A stretch of 64,000 bases of DNA from Lamellibrachia satsuma. Taxonomy: Eukaryota; Annelida; Polychaeta; Sabellida; Siboglinidae. The stretch spans positions 2,867,001 through 2,931,000 of the forward strand of contig BSQZ01000005.1 in NCBI GenBank assembly GCA_033239005.1. The letters run 5' to 3'. The notes below the pieces were generated by a model that saw only the letters and a list, made by a program, of their open reading frames with translations, made no database searches and had not been told where the DNA came from. Within the stretch, counting starts at the first letter, position 1. Each line of letters opens with the position of its first letter. Below, piece by piece: positions 23,683 to 34,219 of this stretch. A program made the translations under genes and the position numbers.

Positions 23683-24002
23683 TAAGAACAAACTGTGGCA
23701 TTTTATTTCAGTTTGAAGTTGAGTAAAAACACCTTTATTGACTAAATGCAAATGTGTTTGAAGATTGCCTTCCAAAGCAATACGTTCCAAATGGTTAGTT
23801 GATTAGGAAGCCATTGGCTTATCGAGAGTCCAATCATTTGTCATATATGTGTAATCCACCAACATTATACAGTTTTCCTACCTGAGCCCACCAGAGGATA
23901 TGAATCTGTCAAATAACAGTGGCATGTCATCGCTGTGGGTTGATCTGAGGAAGTTTGTTATTTGACAGGTTGATACTCGTAGTGCTGGGACGACTTGAAT
24001 CC

Positions 24003-24579
24003 GTGTGTCACATCAATATCCTATCTTTTGTCGCGCCGGTCATCGTGGGTGTAATACTAATAATGTCGCTGGTACATCAAATATCACCTGGTTCTCTGCT
24101 GGCTACGAGGAGGGATGTTGTTCTCTAGGGCACAAGAAAGAGACTATGACGTTACAATGCTCTATTTCCAACACGTCGCCAGCACTGTCGACCACCAGGG
24201 CGGCGTCGCGATAATCTTGCAACTGGTGACACGCGAAGAGGACCAGTGGGGCTTGCGTCTCTACTTCGGCGATCGCGACGACGTCGGTGCCTCAAATATG
24301 CACAACTTCGACAATAGCGACAAGGTAGTCGTGTGTTTGATGCGAGAGTTAATCGACGACAGCGAACTACCTGGCGATGGCGCTTGACAGCACCAAGCCG
24401 ATGCCCAAGTAATATTTGTCTTATTCGACGGCATCCAACCTATTTCCATTCCCCCACGTCTATGGCAACTGCTCCTACCAGACTCCGCCTCCACCCAGCT
24501 CACGTGGGGCAGCCTAGGAGAAGAGAATGATACATTGTGGCGAAGCATGCGTGAAGCAGTGATGCACAACCCCGACTAG
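24003..24579 (+). pseudogene. Toll-like receptor remnant: transmembrane helix plus TIR domain
   Basis: From 24003 frame 3 gives VCHINILSFVAPVIVGVILI continuing MSLVHQI, a single hydrophobic helix. From 24115 another frame gives MLFSRAQERDYDVTMLYFQH, then GLRLYFGDRDDVGASN and NSDKVVVCLMRELIDDSE. A third short frame gives AMALDSTKPMPK, and a fourth gives VIFVLFDGIQPISIPPRLWQ, then WRSMREAVMHNPD and a TAG stop. These match TIR box 1 (LFSR), box 2 (RD), the KVVxxLTxxFI segment and the VIxVLFxxIxP...FWxxLxxAL end. The order TM-TIR-stop is that of a TLR. At least three indels break the frame, and no leucine-rich repeats were seen upstream, so this is a pseudogene or a 5'-truncated copy. Confidence 0.68.
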
Positions 24580-24599
24580 GGGAGATGTCGACGTCTTTT

Positions 24600-24762
24600 C
24601 GATGCGATACCATTGCTGGTTTCGTTTTAGGACACATGTTAGACGATCTAAACAGTATAACAAACAATTAATCGTCTTTTATATAGCATTCAACACTCCC
24701 GAACACGGACACCGCGTGCGATGCGAAACCAGTGTTGGTTTCGTACCAGGATACACGTGTGC
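24600..24762. repeat. Imperfect tandem duplication, period ~119 bp
   Basis: GATGCGATACCATTGCTGGTTTCGTTTTAGGACACATGT-type sequence at 24601 recurs at 24720 with substitutions (GATGCGAAACCAGTGTTGG...). It lies just beyond the TIR stop. Confidence 0.6.
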
Positions 24763-24806
24763 TTCCTCTTTGCCCTCTACCCCGTGTCCCCCTCCATCCC
24801 CTCGCG

Positions 24807-25095
24807 TGGGGCGCGGTAGCGTTGCGGTTAGAACGTCGTGATCTCGGTCGAGAGGACCCGGTTTCGAATCCTCTTGCTGCCATTTCAAAGCTTTGGCAAT
24901 TTGTTTCACCCCACGTTCCCATAGCTTACTCAGCTGTATAAATTAGTACCTGGCTATGGGCAATGGTGGATATACGTAGGAATAGTCTCCGTGGAGTAAT
25001 TGCAGAGAAGTCGAGGTGGAGTTTGAATTAACAGTATACAGCGCTTTGAGCAGTCCCAACGACTGTATACTGCGCTATACAAGAACGTACCTTTT
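24807..25095 (+). mobile_element. tRNA-derived SINE with LINE-type tail
   Basis: The head GGTAGCGTTGCGGTTAGAAC has a pol III A-box-like block, and GGTTTCGAATCC about 40 bases on is a B box. The tRNA-like part ends CTTGCTGCCA. A body segment GGCAATTTGTTTCACCCCAC is shared with the other SINE at 34386-34573. The tail (about 25035-25085) reads GCGCTTTGAGCAGTC and CTGCGCTATACAAGAA, the LINE-like 3' end seen elsewhere in this window. It is presumably mobilised in trans by the LINE with that tail. Confidence 0.78.
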
Positions 25096-26344
25096 TCGCC
25101 CGCCCGCCCGCGTGTTGAGAAAATTGTTGTAACGAGAACGATTACATGTCCTCGGTAGAACAACGTGCAAGTGTCGTTACAATTAGGATACCAGAATAAT
25201 TGCGACATAGAAACTGCGCTTCTGAGTGAGGATTTTAATGGCGTTGACAAGTGTCAGTGCGTGGAGCTGCTAAAGATTATCTGATGCAAACAGGACAACA
25301 ATGCATGTCGTGGTTCGTTACCTGCCCCTCCAGCACAGACAAAAGACCACATGGCTTAATTCCTGTTTACGAGCCAGCATGCGCGGAGTACTTGCATTTA
25401 GCATGTGTTACGTAACAATCGATGCGAAGTTGTCTGTTTCAATACACGTGGTTTGTCTATAGCGCCCACTGCGTGCCTGATGTGGACTTCTCTGTAAAAG
25501 CTGATCTCAACTAAATTGGTAGAAGTGCATTCCGTTGACAGTCAGACGACATAGGTGAAGAAAGAGATGTTACGAAACAGCTACTACGAAGACAAACGGT
25601 GCATCACAAACGGCGACTTTGTGACCTAACATAATGCGGAATACCACCGAGGAAGTGTCACTGATTTGAACACAATTTCGGCCTCGATTCTCATTGCGAT
25701 GAAAAGTTAGATTTGTGTAAAAACGTTATTTGGCTTTGCAGAGAAATAATGTATGTTCTATGGAATATACATATTTAATATAGTATTAACTTTGATACAT
25801 ATGCCCTTACTGCTCGGATTCTACAAACGATTGGACAGTTCGTATGGAGTTGTGATTAATGTATTGGACATGTTAATTACTAGTGACAACTATATTTTTC
25901 TTCTTCTGATACAACTCATGATTCTGTGTTAGCCGCTTCAAAATGTGTCTAGACTGTTGCTGAACTGGAGAGTACTGGTGCACAGCAGCTAGCGATGTAG
26001 CCCTAGTTCGAGTCTATATTAGGTAGAATGTCGGATTTGCGTAGTTTAGCAGGTTAATGTAGGCTCTGTGTTGAATTATTATATATTATTTGTTCTTCAG
26101 TGAGATGGAGACGATATACTTTCTAAGCATTTCGACTGACTGTTGGGTAACGTAACTGTTGTGCGCATTTGTTCCACAAAGTAACGGCGATGGAAATGAC
26201 TAGATTCATATATAATAGGCAGATAATACCAGTTGATACAACTGTTTGATGATACTGTTGGCAATATAATAAACGTTTTCCACTTGTAGTGTGTTGGATT
26301 ACCAATATAGGGTTATCGATGACAGTAACGGGCCGACGTTGATG
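25096..26344. other. No gene recognised
   Basis: No ORF with family motifs and no element boundary was found. Confidence 0.5.
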
Positions 26345-26385
26345 TAGGCGCCATCTTAGAGTGAGCACTTCCCGCGCATGCGCAT
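26345..26385 (-). promoter_or_regulatory. Candidate TATA-less promoter: NRF1-like and YY1-like motifs
   Basis: On the minus strand ATGCGCATGCGCGGGAAGTG (NRF1-type palindrome next to GGGAAGTG) is followed 12 bases later by AAGATGGCGCC, a YY1-type initiator. This order is common in animal housekeeping promoters. The following ATG gives only a 13-codon frame, so any transcript would need splicing or be non-coding. Confidence 0.35.
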
Positions 26386-26984
26386 AATTTCCACCACTGA
26401 ATCTGCATAATTCAATATCAATAACATAGACTAGTAATATTATTGATGCATGTTATACATTTTGCTGCATTACAACTTGAACTATGCCATATAAGAAACA
26501 TTCTAATGAATAAATTGTTTAATTTGATATTGTTATATCAAATAAATGTAAAGTGAACATGTTTCAAGAGTTCACACCACAAATTCGCCCGGAATGGTGT
26601 ACCTACTATATAAACGGGTTGACCTGCAGTCATAAGAGGTTGTGTGCACGAACACATAGAGGTATGTCAGTAGCTTGGATGGAGGGCTGTACGTGGTCTG
26701 GGGGCCGACTTACCTCTCCCCTGAGGTGTACAATATACAACCATAAGAGAATCGGTGAACGTGGGTCGGTCTCTCCATCGACCGACAGGAGGTGCTCCAC
26801 GGACTGCCCTAGCCTGTAACTTGAAATATAGTCCAATAGGTAGATAATGGCTACGCGTCACTCACTTCATTGATCTCTTATTTTTTTAATAACGTCGATC
26901 ATTCCATGCTCAGATTCAGTTTATTATTCCCGATTCGCATTAGTTTGTTAATCGGATAAGTTTTATCGTCACCGTGTGTATTTT
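26386..26984. other. No gene recognised
   Basis: The segment 26590-26830 is GC-richer than its surroundings and has open frames on both strands, but no motif was recognised. Confidence 0.4.
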
Positions 26985-27445
26985 AGAAACTTAACAGCTG
27001 CGATAGTTTTCAACGGCAGTTAAAGACTTCACTTTTCTGACAGGAATATAGAAGATAGAATGATATGTTTACCGGCTTTAATCTTATTCCATATTTATTA
27101 TTATTAGTTTGTCTTATTTAATTCCTTGTAATTTATTTCATTTATTATTTTATTATGTTAATCCCATTTGATACTCATAATAGTATTGATCTTAATGTAT
27201 TTCATCATTTAAATTATTTAATTCCATGTATACGATTTGGTTGTAATGCCCTTAAATTTAAATTGTACTTGTATTTTTAATTGCTTAATTAGATGTTTGA
27301 TCTTTAGTTATTTAATTTATTATTTTAATTATTTAACTCGTATATATACGTTTAGCTGTATTATTACTGTATTGTAAAACGTCACAGAGCACTATGTGAT
27401 TATGGCGCTATATAAATATCGTATATTATTATTATTATTATATTT
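26985..27445 (+). mobile_element. LINE 3' fragment with (TTA)n tail
   Basis: It starts with a residual ORF2 end, reading SFQRQLKTSLF after one or two substitutions (compare xSFKRQLKTYLF of CR1/L2-type LINEs). An AT-rich 3' UTR follows, then GAGCACTATGTGATTATGGC, GCTATATAAATATCG and a TTA microsatellite at about 27422-27443. Strongly 5'-truncated, as usual for LINEs. Confidence 0.6.
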
Positions 27446-28059
27446 CTTATTATTCTAGTGGTGACATTCTCGAAATACCAGTGCCACAGTCACAAAACCG
27501 TGCACCTACCATTTCGACTCAGCAACCGATATGACTTCGCCGAGCACCAAGTCCCACAGTTTACAAGATATTGTTAGTATGTGCTGTTCTTCGTTCACGC
27601 GACAGCAATGTTTGCTGTCGTGATCCACAGTAGGAACCACGAGAAGGTAACAAGTGCTTCTCCCTCCACAAGTATTGTGTGCATGCAGTATACATGTGAA
27701 AAGTTGTGTCTGAAAAAGAACCATCTGTATCATTAGCTAGGCAAGCACTACCAGTGGTCATTTGGGCCATAGACCACATGGCATCAGGTTTTGCTAAACA
27801 AAAGTTACCCTTTTGAGCCAATTTGGCCAGTAGCATTTTCGTTGAAAAGCATGTAGAATACATGTGCGCTTGTTGATGTATTGATGCATGTAAACAAAAT
27901 GGCAAACAAATTAGGGCTTTAGCAAAAATGGCTAAACAGTTTAAATCAGAGCTAGCTAATATAAAGTAACACATTATGACGCACAGAATAATTTCTGTCC
28001 ATGCAGCTGCAACAACAAACGATCACCCTTCCAAACACCCCCTGCCCTCCAACACACAC
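27446..28059. other. No gene recognised
   Basis: Frames here on either strand lack motifs. It may include the missing 5' part of the pogo relic or an unrelated insertion. Confidence 0.4.
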
Positions 28060-28677
28060 CCACCCACACACACTTAACAGCTCTTAGGGCCAGGCGTCTT
28101 ATGCACCATGTTCTTGCCGAGATGGACTCGGCGAACACGGCCTCCGAACTCAGTAAGCAGGTTGATGTAATGGATTCCATTGGCTGATTGTGGCTGGCTT
28201 GGTGCAGTGTGACTGCGAGCACCAACAGCAAGTGCTTTGCCCGGGGTGGGTTTGTGGAGGAAGTGGTGGGAGGTCAGGTGGACTCTGTTGCTGATCCCCT
28301 TGGAGCATCCAGGTGACGAGTACGAGGAGTTGTTGGGTGATGTGTCTTGGGAAACATACATTGCCATGGATGATGCCACGCTCACAACAGACACAGCTGG
28401 TCACGACTTGGAAGCTGTCCTCCTGGCGAAGGCGAAAGGGCAGACAGGGGAGGAGGGTGATGACAGTGGTGATGAGGAGCCAGAAATGCGGCCACTCATC
28501 ACACCCTAAGATGCGCTGCAGCATATCAAAGACATTGTGGAAATCCCATTGGATAAGAATGACACATGAATGTTGTAGGCAGCATCCACAATGCAGAACT
28601 TGCTGCAGGGACACTGCATTAGGCAAGCTGCTGTGGCCAAGCAGAAAGAGATCACAGACTTTTTTAAGCCACAGTGA
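28060..28677 (+). pseudogene. pogo/Tigger-type (DDE_1) transposase C-terminal relic
   Basis: In mixed plus frames: LMHHVLAEMDSANTASELSK, VDVMDSIGWL, KCFARGGFVEE, then YEELLGDVSWETYIAMDDA, an acidic stretch EEGDDSGDEEPE, DALQHIKDIVE, and a final AVAKQKEITDFFKPQ before TGA. The order (helices after the DDE core, the D-AI-WI--AW-------I--CF--AGF motif, acidic linker, and terminal K(Q)xxITDFF PCNA-binding box) is that of pogo/Tigger transposases. The catalytic DDE part is missing and several frameshifts and a TAA are present. Confidence 0.7.
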
Positions 28678-29289
28678 ACTGTCACAAGACTGGTGTGGCT
28701 GGTGGATGTGTCATGGTGTTTAATTTTGTGGTGACTTTATTTATCGCACTTACTTTATTTATTGAATATTTGTGGTGGTTCTGTTGAATTGTTGGTGTTG
28801 ATTTTTTTATTTGTGTGGTGGTATGTACTGTTGATTTTTGGTGGTGATATCCTATTGATTTTTTGTAAATAAAATTTGTGTGATTTCTAAAATGTTTTTG
28901 TTTTCTTATTTGTAGTAATGTACCTCAGTTATATCCTTATTGTACAGCCTGTCTACCATATACATGTAGTACTGAATCCTCCACTGCAGCATGCCCATCC
29001 CTTCCATGAGGGGACACATGCCACTTTTGCTTGGATACAGACGTGTCCATTGAAGGCAGGTACTGCTGTATTATCGTTTTAGCTGGTCTTAGCTATTGTT
29101 TATGTGCATATGTGGAAAGTGTCATGTCTACTCTAGGCTCTACTAGTCTTGGTCTTCTATGCTATATCACTGGTTTGGCAGTGTCATTAATAGGGATTTT
29201 TTTAGAAAGTGTCAAATTTTATACCAATTTTCGGCACAATGTAGACACATTATGAAACATTCCTGCTTGTCAAGTCATTATTATTTAGT
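28678..29289. other. No gene recognised
   Basis: T/G-rich stretch with an AATAAAA signal near 28870 and no recognised element. Confidence 0.5.
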
Positions 29290-29319
29290 TGACAGCTAAG
29301 TCTAAACTCTGCCTGGAAA

Positions 29320-30330
29320 ATGCTCTTTGAGAATCTCCTGCTGGTCCCAAGCCCGGATAAAAGAGGAGGGTTGGGCATGGGGCCAGCGACCCCACCCCGT
29401 AAAAACAGCCTAGCTACGGAAACTGAAACAAGAGAGAAAACTGCACCGGGCGGTAGGAGAGAAGCAGTACAGGCAACTGGACTTATGAAGGATGGGGACC
29501 AAACTGGCAAGGAAGTCTCCACCCCGATGGCGGATCTCCTTACACCCAAAACTTTTATCAACATCGGATGCTGGAATGTGAGAACACTATATCAGACAGG
29601 AAGACTGGCACAGGTTCTCCAGGAAATGCACCAATACAAAATCAGCCTTCTAGGTATCATGGAGGCTAGATGGACTGGAGCTGGAAAACGACAACTGGCG
29701 ACAGGAGACACCATACTGTGGTCAGGCAGAGAGGACAACCAGCATAGACAGGGAGTAGCCCTGATCATCCAGAAGGAGAAAGGTAACACTCTTCTTGAAT
29801 GGAAATCAATAACTGAACGATTTCTTTATGATAGAATTAAGGCCAGATTTATCAAACTCTCAGTGGTAACCTGTTAGGCACCTACAGAGGAAGCAAAAAA
29901 GAAGAAAAAGATAACTTCTATGACAGTCTTCAGTCAATTTTGGAAGACATCCCCAAACATGACGTACTAGTTGTTCTTGGAGATTTCAATGCACGAGTTG
30001 GGAGCGACAACACTAACAGGGAAAGGATCATGGGCAAACACGGAACAGGTACAATGACTGATAACGGCAGCAGATTGTGTGACATATGTGGGGAGAATGA
30101 CCTCGTGATTGGAGGGACACTCTTCCAACATAAGACAATACATAAGCTGACATGGAGATCCCCAGACGGCAGAACTGAGAGTCAAATAGATCACATCCTT
30201 GTAAATGGAAAATGGAGACGCTCTCTACAAGACGTCAAAACAAGGAGACTAGCTGATGTTGGCAGCGACCACAACCTGTTGATAGGAAAACTTGCACTGA
30301 AACTGAGAAAGGCAAAGACAGGAGAGAAGA
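29320..30330 (+). pseudogene. LINE apurinic-like endonuclease domain
   Basis: The EEP-fold nuclease that nicks target DNA. Motifs in order: IGCWNVRTLYQTGRL (29566 on), LLGIMEARW with the catalytic Glu, GVALIIQ, then after the break LVVLGDFNARVGSDN (Asp/Asn pair), LTWRSPDG, SQIDHILVN and the terminal DVGSDHNLLIGKL (Asp-His). A TAG stop at 29875-29877 and a following frame change separate the halves. Confidence 0.88.
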
Positions 30331-31132
30331 AGAAACAGCGTTTTGATACCACCAAGCTACGAAACCCAGAAACCAAGCAACAGTTCACAATTGCTCTGAA
30401 GAACAGTTTTGGTATTCTGCAGGAGGAAACAGAGATGACTATACACAATTTTAACATGGCCATGGAGCTAGCAGGGAAAGCAGTGCTAGGCTACAGAAGA
30501 GCAAAGAAAGAGCAGTGGATTTCCACATCAACTTGGGACAAAATAGACCAAAGGAAAGGAATAAAGAAAAAGCTGCTCACCACAAAGTCCCCAAGACTCA
30601 AAGAAAGACTTTCAAGAGAATACTCACAAAAAGACAAAGAAGTAAAACGGAGTACCAGAGTAGACAAACGCACTTACAATGAAAACCTCACAGAAGATGC
30701 AGAAGCAGCAGCAAGAAGAAATGATATGAAGTCACTCTACCAAATAACCAAGAAGCTGAAAGGAGATACAGGTCCAAACCAGAATCTCCCACTGAAAGAT
30801 GCAGATGGAAAGATAATCACAGTCGAGAAAGAGAAGATAGAGAGATGGAAGGAGCATTTCCAACAGGTTCTCAATCGTGCAGATCCACCCAGACTTGCAG
30901 ACATCCCGGAGGCAGCAGATGACCTTGAAATCAACCTCGACGAAATCACAGAAGCAGAAGTCAGAGAAGCCATTAAAGCCCAGAAGAATGGAAAAGCACC
31001 AGGAAGCGACAGCGTCTGTGCAGAAATGCTGAAAGCAGATGAACAAGAAACACCCAGAATCCTCTGCCAGATCTTCCAGAGAATATGGGATGTAGAAGAC
31101 ACACCAGATGATTGGAAGACATGCACAATTAT

Positions 31133-31476
31133 CAAGCTACCAAAGAAGGGCGACTTGGAGAACTGTAACAACTGGCGGGGCATAACCTTGTTATCAATGA
31201 CATGCAAGATTTTCAGCCACATAATCCTGAAGAGAATATCAGCAGCTACAGAGACAATCCTCCGCCAGGAACAAGCTGGTTTCAGAAGAGGAAAGTCATG
31301 CATCCAAACTACCAAAGAAGGGCGACTTGGAGAACTGTAACAACTGGCGGGGCATAACCTTGTTATCAATGACATGCAAGATTTTCAGCCGCATAATCCT
31401 GAAGAGAATATCAGCAGCTACAGAGACAATCCTCCGCCAGGAACAAGCCGGTTTCAGAAGAGGAAAGTCATGCATC
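31133..31476 (+). repeat. 172-bp recent tandem duplication inside the LINE RT domain
   Basis: Bases 31133-31304 and 31305-31476 match with about two differences near position 31217/31389 and 31275/31447 (CCACAT/CCGCAT and GCTGG/GCCGG). Since 172 is not a multiple of three, the second copy is out of frame with the first, and the upstream frame ends at 31340. Confidence 0.95.
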
Positions 31477-32646
31477 GACCACATTTTCACGCTACGGCAG
31501 ATTTTGGAACAAAGCACGGAATGGAACAGTACGATCTACATTGCCTTCATTGACTTTGAAAAGGCCTTTGACAGCCTTCACAGAGAATCCCTGTGGAGAA
31601 TATTACGTCACTACGGGATCCCACAGAAGATGGTAAACGTGATCAAGATACTTTACACAGACGTCCAGTTTCAAGTCACCTGTAACAGTCACATGTCAGA
31701 CAGCTTTAGCGTAAAATCCGGAGTAAAACAGGGATGCATTCTCTCACCATTTCTTTTCACCCTTGCCATCGACTTGCTGATGATAGAAACCACCAAAAAT
31801 GGAAACAGAGGCATCAGATGGACACTTACCTCGATCTTGGAAGACCTGGACTATGCAGATGACATTGGACCGCTGTCTAACAGACACAAGGACATGCAAG
31901 AAAAGATGGACAAACTCACAACAACAGCACCACAGATTGGGTTAAAGCTCAACACAGCAAAACCCAAACTAATGAGGATCAACAACAAGACAGATAACCC
32001 CATCACCATAAACAACATAAACAACAGTGAGGCTTTGGAAGACGTTCAGGATTTTGCATACCTGGGAGGCAAAATCACAACAGATGGAGACTCTGCAAAA
32101 GATGCCACGGCTAGGATCAGAAAGGCAAGCCAGACCTTCGCTATGCTGAAGCCCATCTGGAAATCCAAGCAACTGAGATTGGAAACAAAACTGAGACTGT
32201 ACAATAGTAATGTTCTCAGTGTACTTATCTACGGCTCCGAGTGCTGGAAACTGACAGCCAAGCTAGCACACAAGCTCGAGACATTCCAAAACAAGTGTCT
32301 ACGGAAGATCCTAGGAGTATTTTGGCCCAACACCATCACTAATGAAGAGCTGTACCGCAAAACAGATGGAACATCCTTGGCCACACAGATAAAGAAGAGA
32401 AGATGGAGATGGCTTGGACACGTGTGCCGAATGTCACCTGGCGCCCTGCCCAAGTCAGCCTTACGCTGGACAGCAGATGGAATAAGGAGACGTGGTCGCC
32501 CAAAAGAAACATGGAGACGACCAGTGGAGAAGGAGATGAAAGAATGCGGCCTGACCTGGAACACCATCATCAAATGGGCTGCAGACCGACAGCAGTGGCA
32601 CTCTCTTGTTGATGCCTTATGTGTCACCGGGCACGAAGAGGACTAA
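31327..32646 (+). pseudogene. LINE reverse transcriptase and C-terminal domain
   Basis: The RT fingers and palm include NWRGITLLS, QAGFRRGKSCIDHIFTLRQI, the first catalytic Asp in AFIDFEKAFDSLHR, GVKQGCILSPFLF, and DLDYADDIG with the YADD pair. Thumb and tail follow: VLIYGSECWKLT, KCLRKILGV, IKKRRWRWLGHVCRM, GIRRRGRPKETWRR and QWHSLVDALC, then TAA. This 440-codon part is open throughout, and the frame upstream of the duplication (29940-31340) carries the linker and first RT block. Confidence 0.92.
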
Positions 32647-32662
32647 GTAAGTAAGTAAGTCT

Positions 32663-33459
32663 AAACAATGCCTTGCCCATAATTTGGCTGAAAACAAGTC
32701 ACATAATTTAATTATAGGTCAATTTTGACACTTGATAAATCATAGATCATGTACATCATGTACATTTTAACCAAACATAGCATAACTTTGTAAGAAAATT
32801 TACAGTTTTTCACATTTAACAGGATTTGGGGTAAATTCCAATGTGTCAGGTTTGTAAAAAAAAAATTTTTTTTTAATTGGTTTCATACTTCTAGTTGATA
32901 AGATACAAGGCGAATGGCTTGATTTCGATACGCCACCATAAAGGGGGACCACATGACCAGATACCTGTTATGATCAGATTTGAAAATGCTGATCTACGCA
33001 ATGCTTCAAGTGGCTGTGACACAACCAAAATACAACTATTCTGTCCAAATTTGTTACACAGCATTGCTAATGCACTGGACCACAAAACAAATATCACCAA
33101 TGACTGTTATAGTGCAAAATGGCAACCTTCTCCCTCACATACTGGTGTCATACCCCCTAATTTTTACCAAATTTCCATTTTGGCATCCGATCTGTACTAT
33201 TCGTGATTGCTACTGCTGTCACCGTTTTCCAAGCAAAATGCTCACTTTTCCTATCAACCTGTGCCTATGGAAATGATTATATCTTCTATAAACCACTTCA
33301 GGATTAGCTAGATATGGGGTTAGCTAAGGTTAGGGTTGCATACCAGCATTTCCTTGTGTCCATGCACTTACAAAGTACTGCACACAACATGAAATTGATA
33401 TTGATATGTGGTGAATAGACATTTTAGAAAGGCAAGTTATTGTTGATACTGAAAATTGC
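32663..33459. other. No gene recognised
   Basis: Includes a poly-A/poly-T junction near 32858-32876. The 100-codon frames at 32895-33276 have no recognised motif. Confidence 0.5.
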
Positions 33460-33750
33460 TTACTGTAGATTTTTAGCTTACCACAAGCGCTTTCATACTC
33501 TTAACATACAAACAATTAAATTTTTTTTATTAACAATTAAATGTCATATTAAATATCAAATTGCGCAAAATATCACCTTGTGTACATCAAACGTTATAGT
33601 ACAAAACTAAAATGTACATTTATTTGACATTATCTATATTTATTAGATCGGTTATGGGACACCTCCTAAAGGAGACGGTTAAACAGCCAACAGCGTTTAA
33701 ACAGTAATGGTCTTGACTAGATGGAATCAATAAAATATATATAATAATAT
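33460..33750 (+). repeat. Dispersed repeat copy 2
   Basis: Same family and orientation as 22008-22282 (see there). This copy has an extra insertion-like segment of about 20 bases before the GATCGGTTAT block and a duplicated CCT. Confidence 0.8.
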
Positions 33751-34219
33751 TTGTGCCAATGTTGGTAAACATTGGTGGGTATCGCACATGCAAGCATTTT
33801 GCAAGAGTTAGAAATGTCTAATTTTTACAAAACTCGACCAGTAAGTCATTGGGATGATGACAGCGACAGGTAAAATGTTTTCATAATCATGCAAAACATA
33901 AACATGGCCACCATTGGGAAAGTGAACTGTATGATGAACCTTAGAATTCAAGGTGCACTGAATCTAGGTAACTAGTGAAACTGTATCTCAAGCTATCTAT
34001 TCAAATAATAAACTTTTATCTCAAGTATTTGAACCAACTTAAAATTTAAACTTCAATCACATTGACACAAGTTACACAACAAAATAAATATAACGCCATC
34101 AAGTGTACCGGTAATCAAATTCTTGAGTTGATTAGGAGAAATATAACATACAAGAAAAAAGGTAATTATACCTCTGTATAAGCAATAGTTAGGCCTAATT
34201 AAGAATACTGTTTACAAGG
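33751..34219. other. No gene recognised
   Basis: No supported feature. Confidence 0.5.

Larger units (their letters stand above)
29290..32662 (+). mobile_element. Nearly full-length endonuclease/RT LINE (craniofacial-development-protein-2-like type), inactivated
   Basis: An APE-type non-LTR retrotransposon. A GC-rich leader (GGGCATGGGGCCAGCGACCC...) precedes a single long ORF2 split into three frames: 29320-29877, 29940-31340 and 31327-32646. The 3' end runs straight from the TAA stop into TAAGTAAGTAAGTAAGT, the short tandem tail typical of this family. Target-site duplications were not identified. Lesions: TAG at 29875-29877 (a Tyr codon in the expected CYAPT block), a one-base frame change in the A-rich run at about 29894-29905, and a 172-bp tandem duplication at 31305-31476. 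Otherwise well preserved, so relatively young. Confidence 0.9.

Noticed and set aside
23906..23968. 12-bp inverted repeat CTGTCAAATAAC / GTTATTTGACAG
   Set aside because: Isolated, 39-base loop, no termini or ORF associated; plausible by chance in AT-rich DNA.
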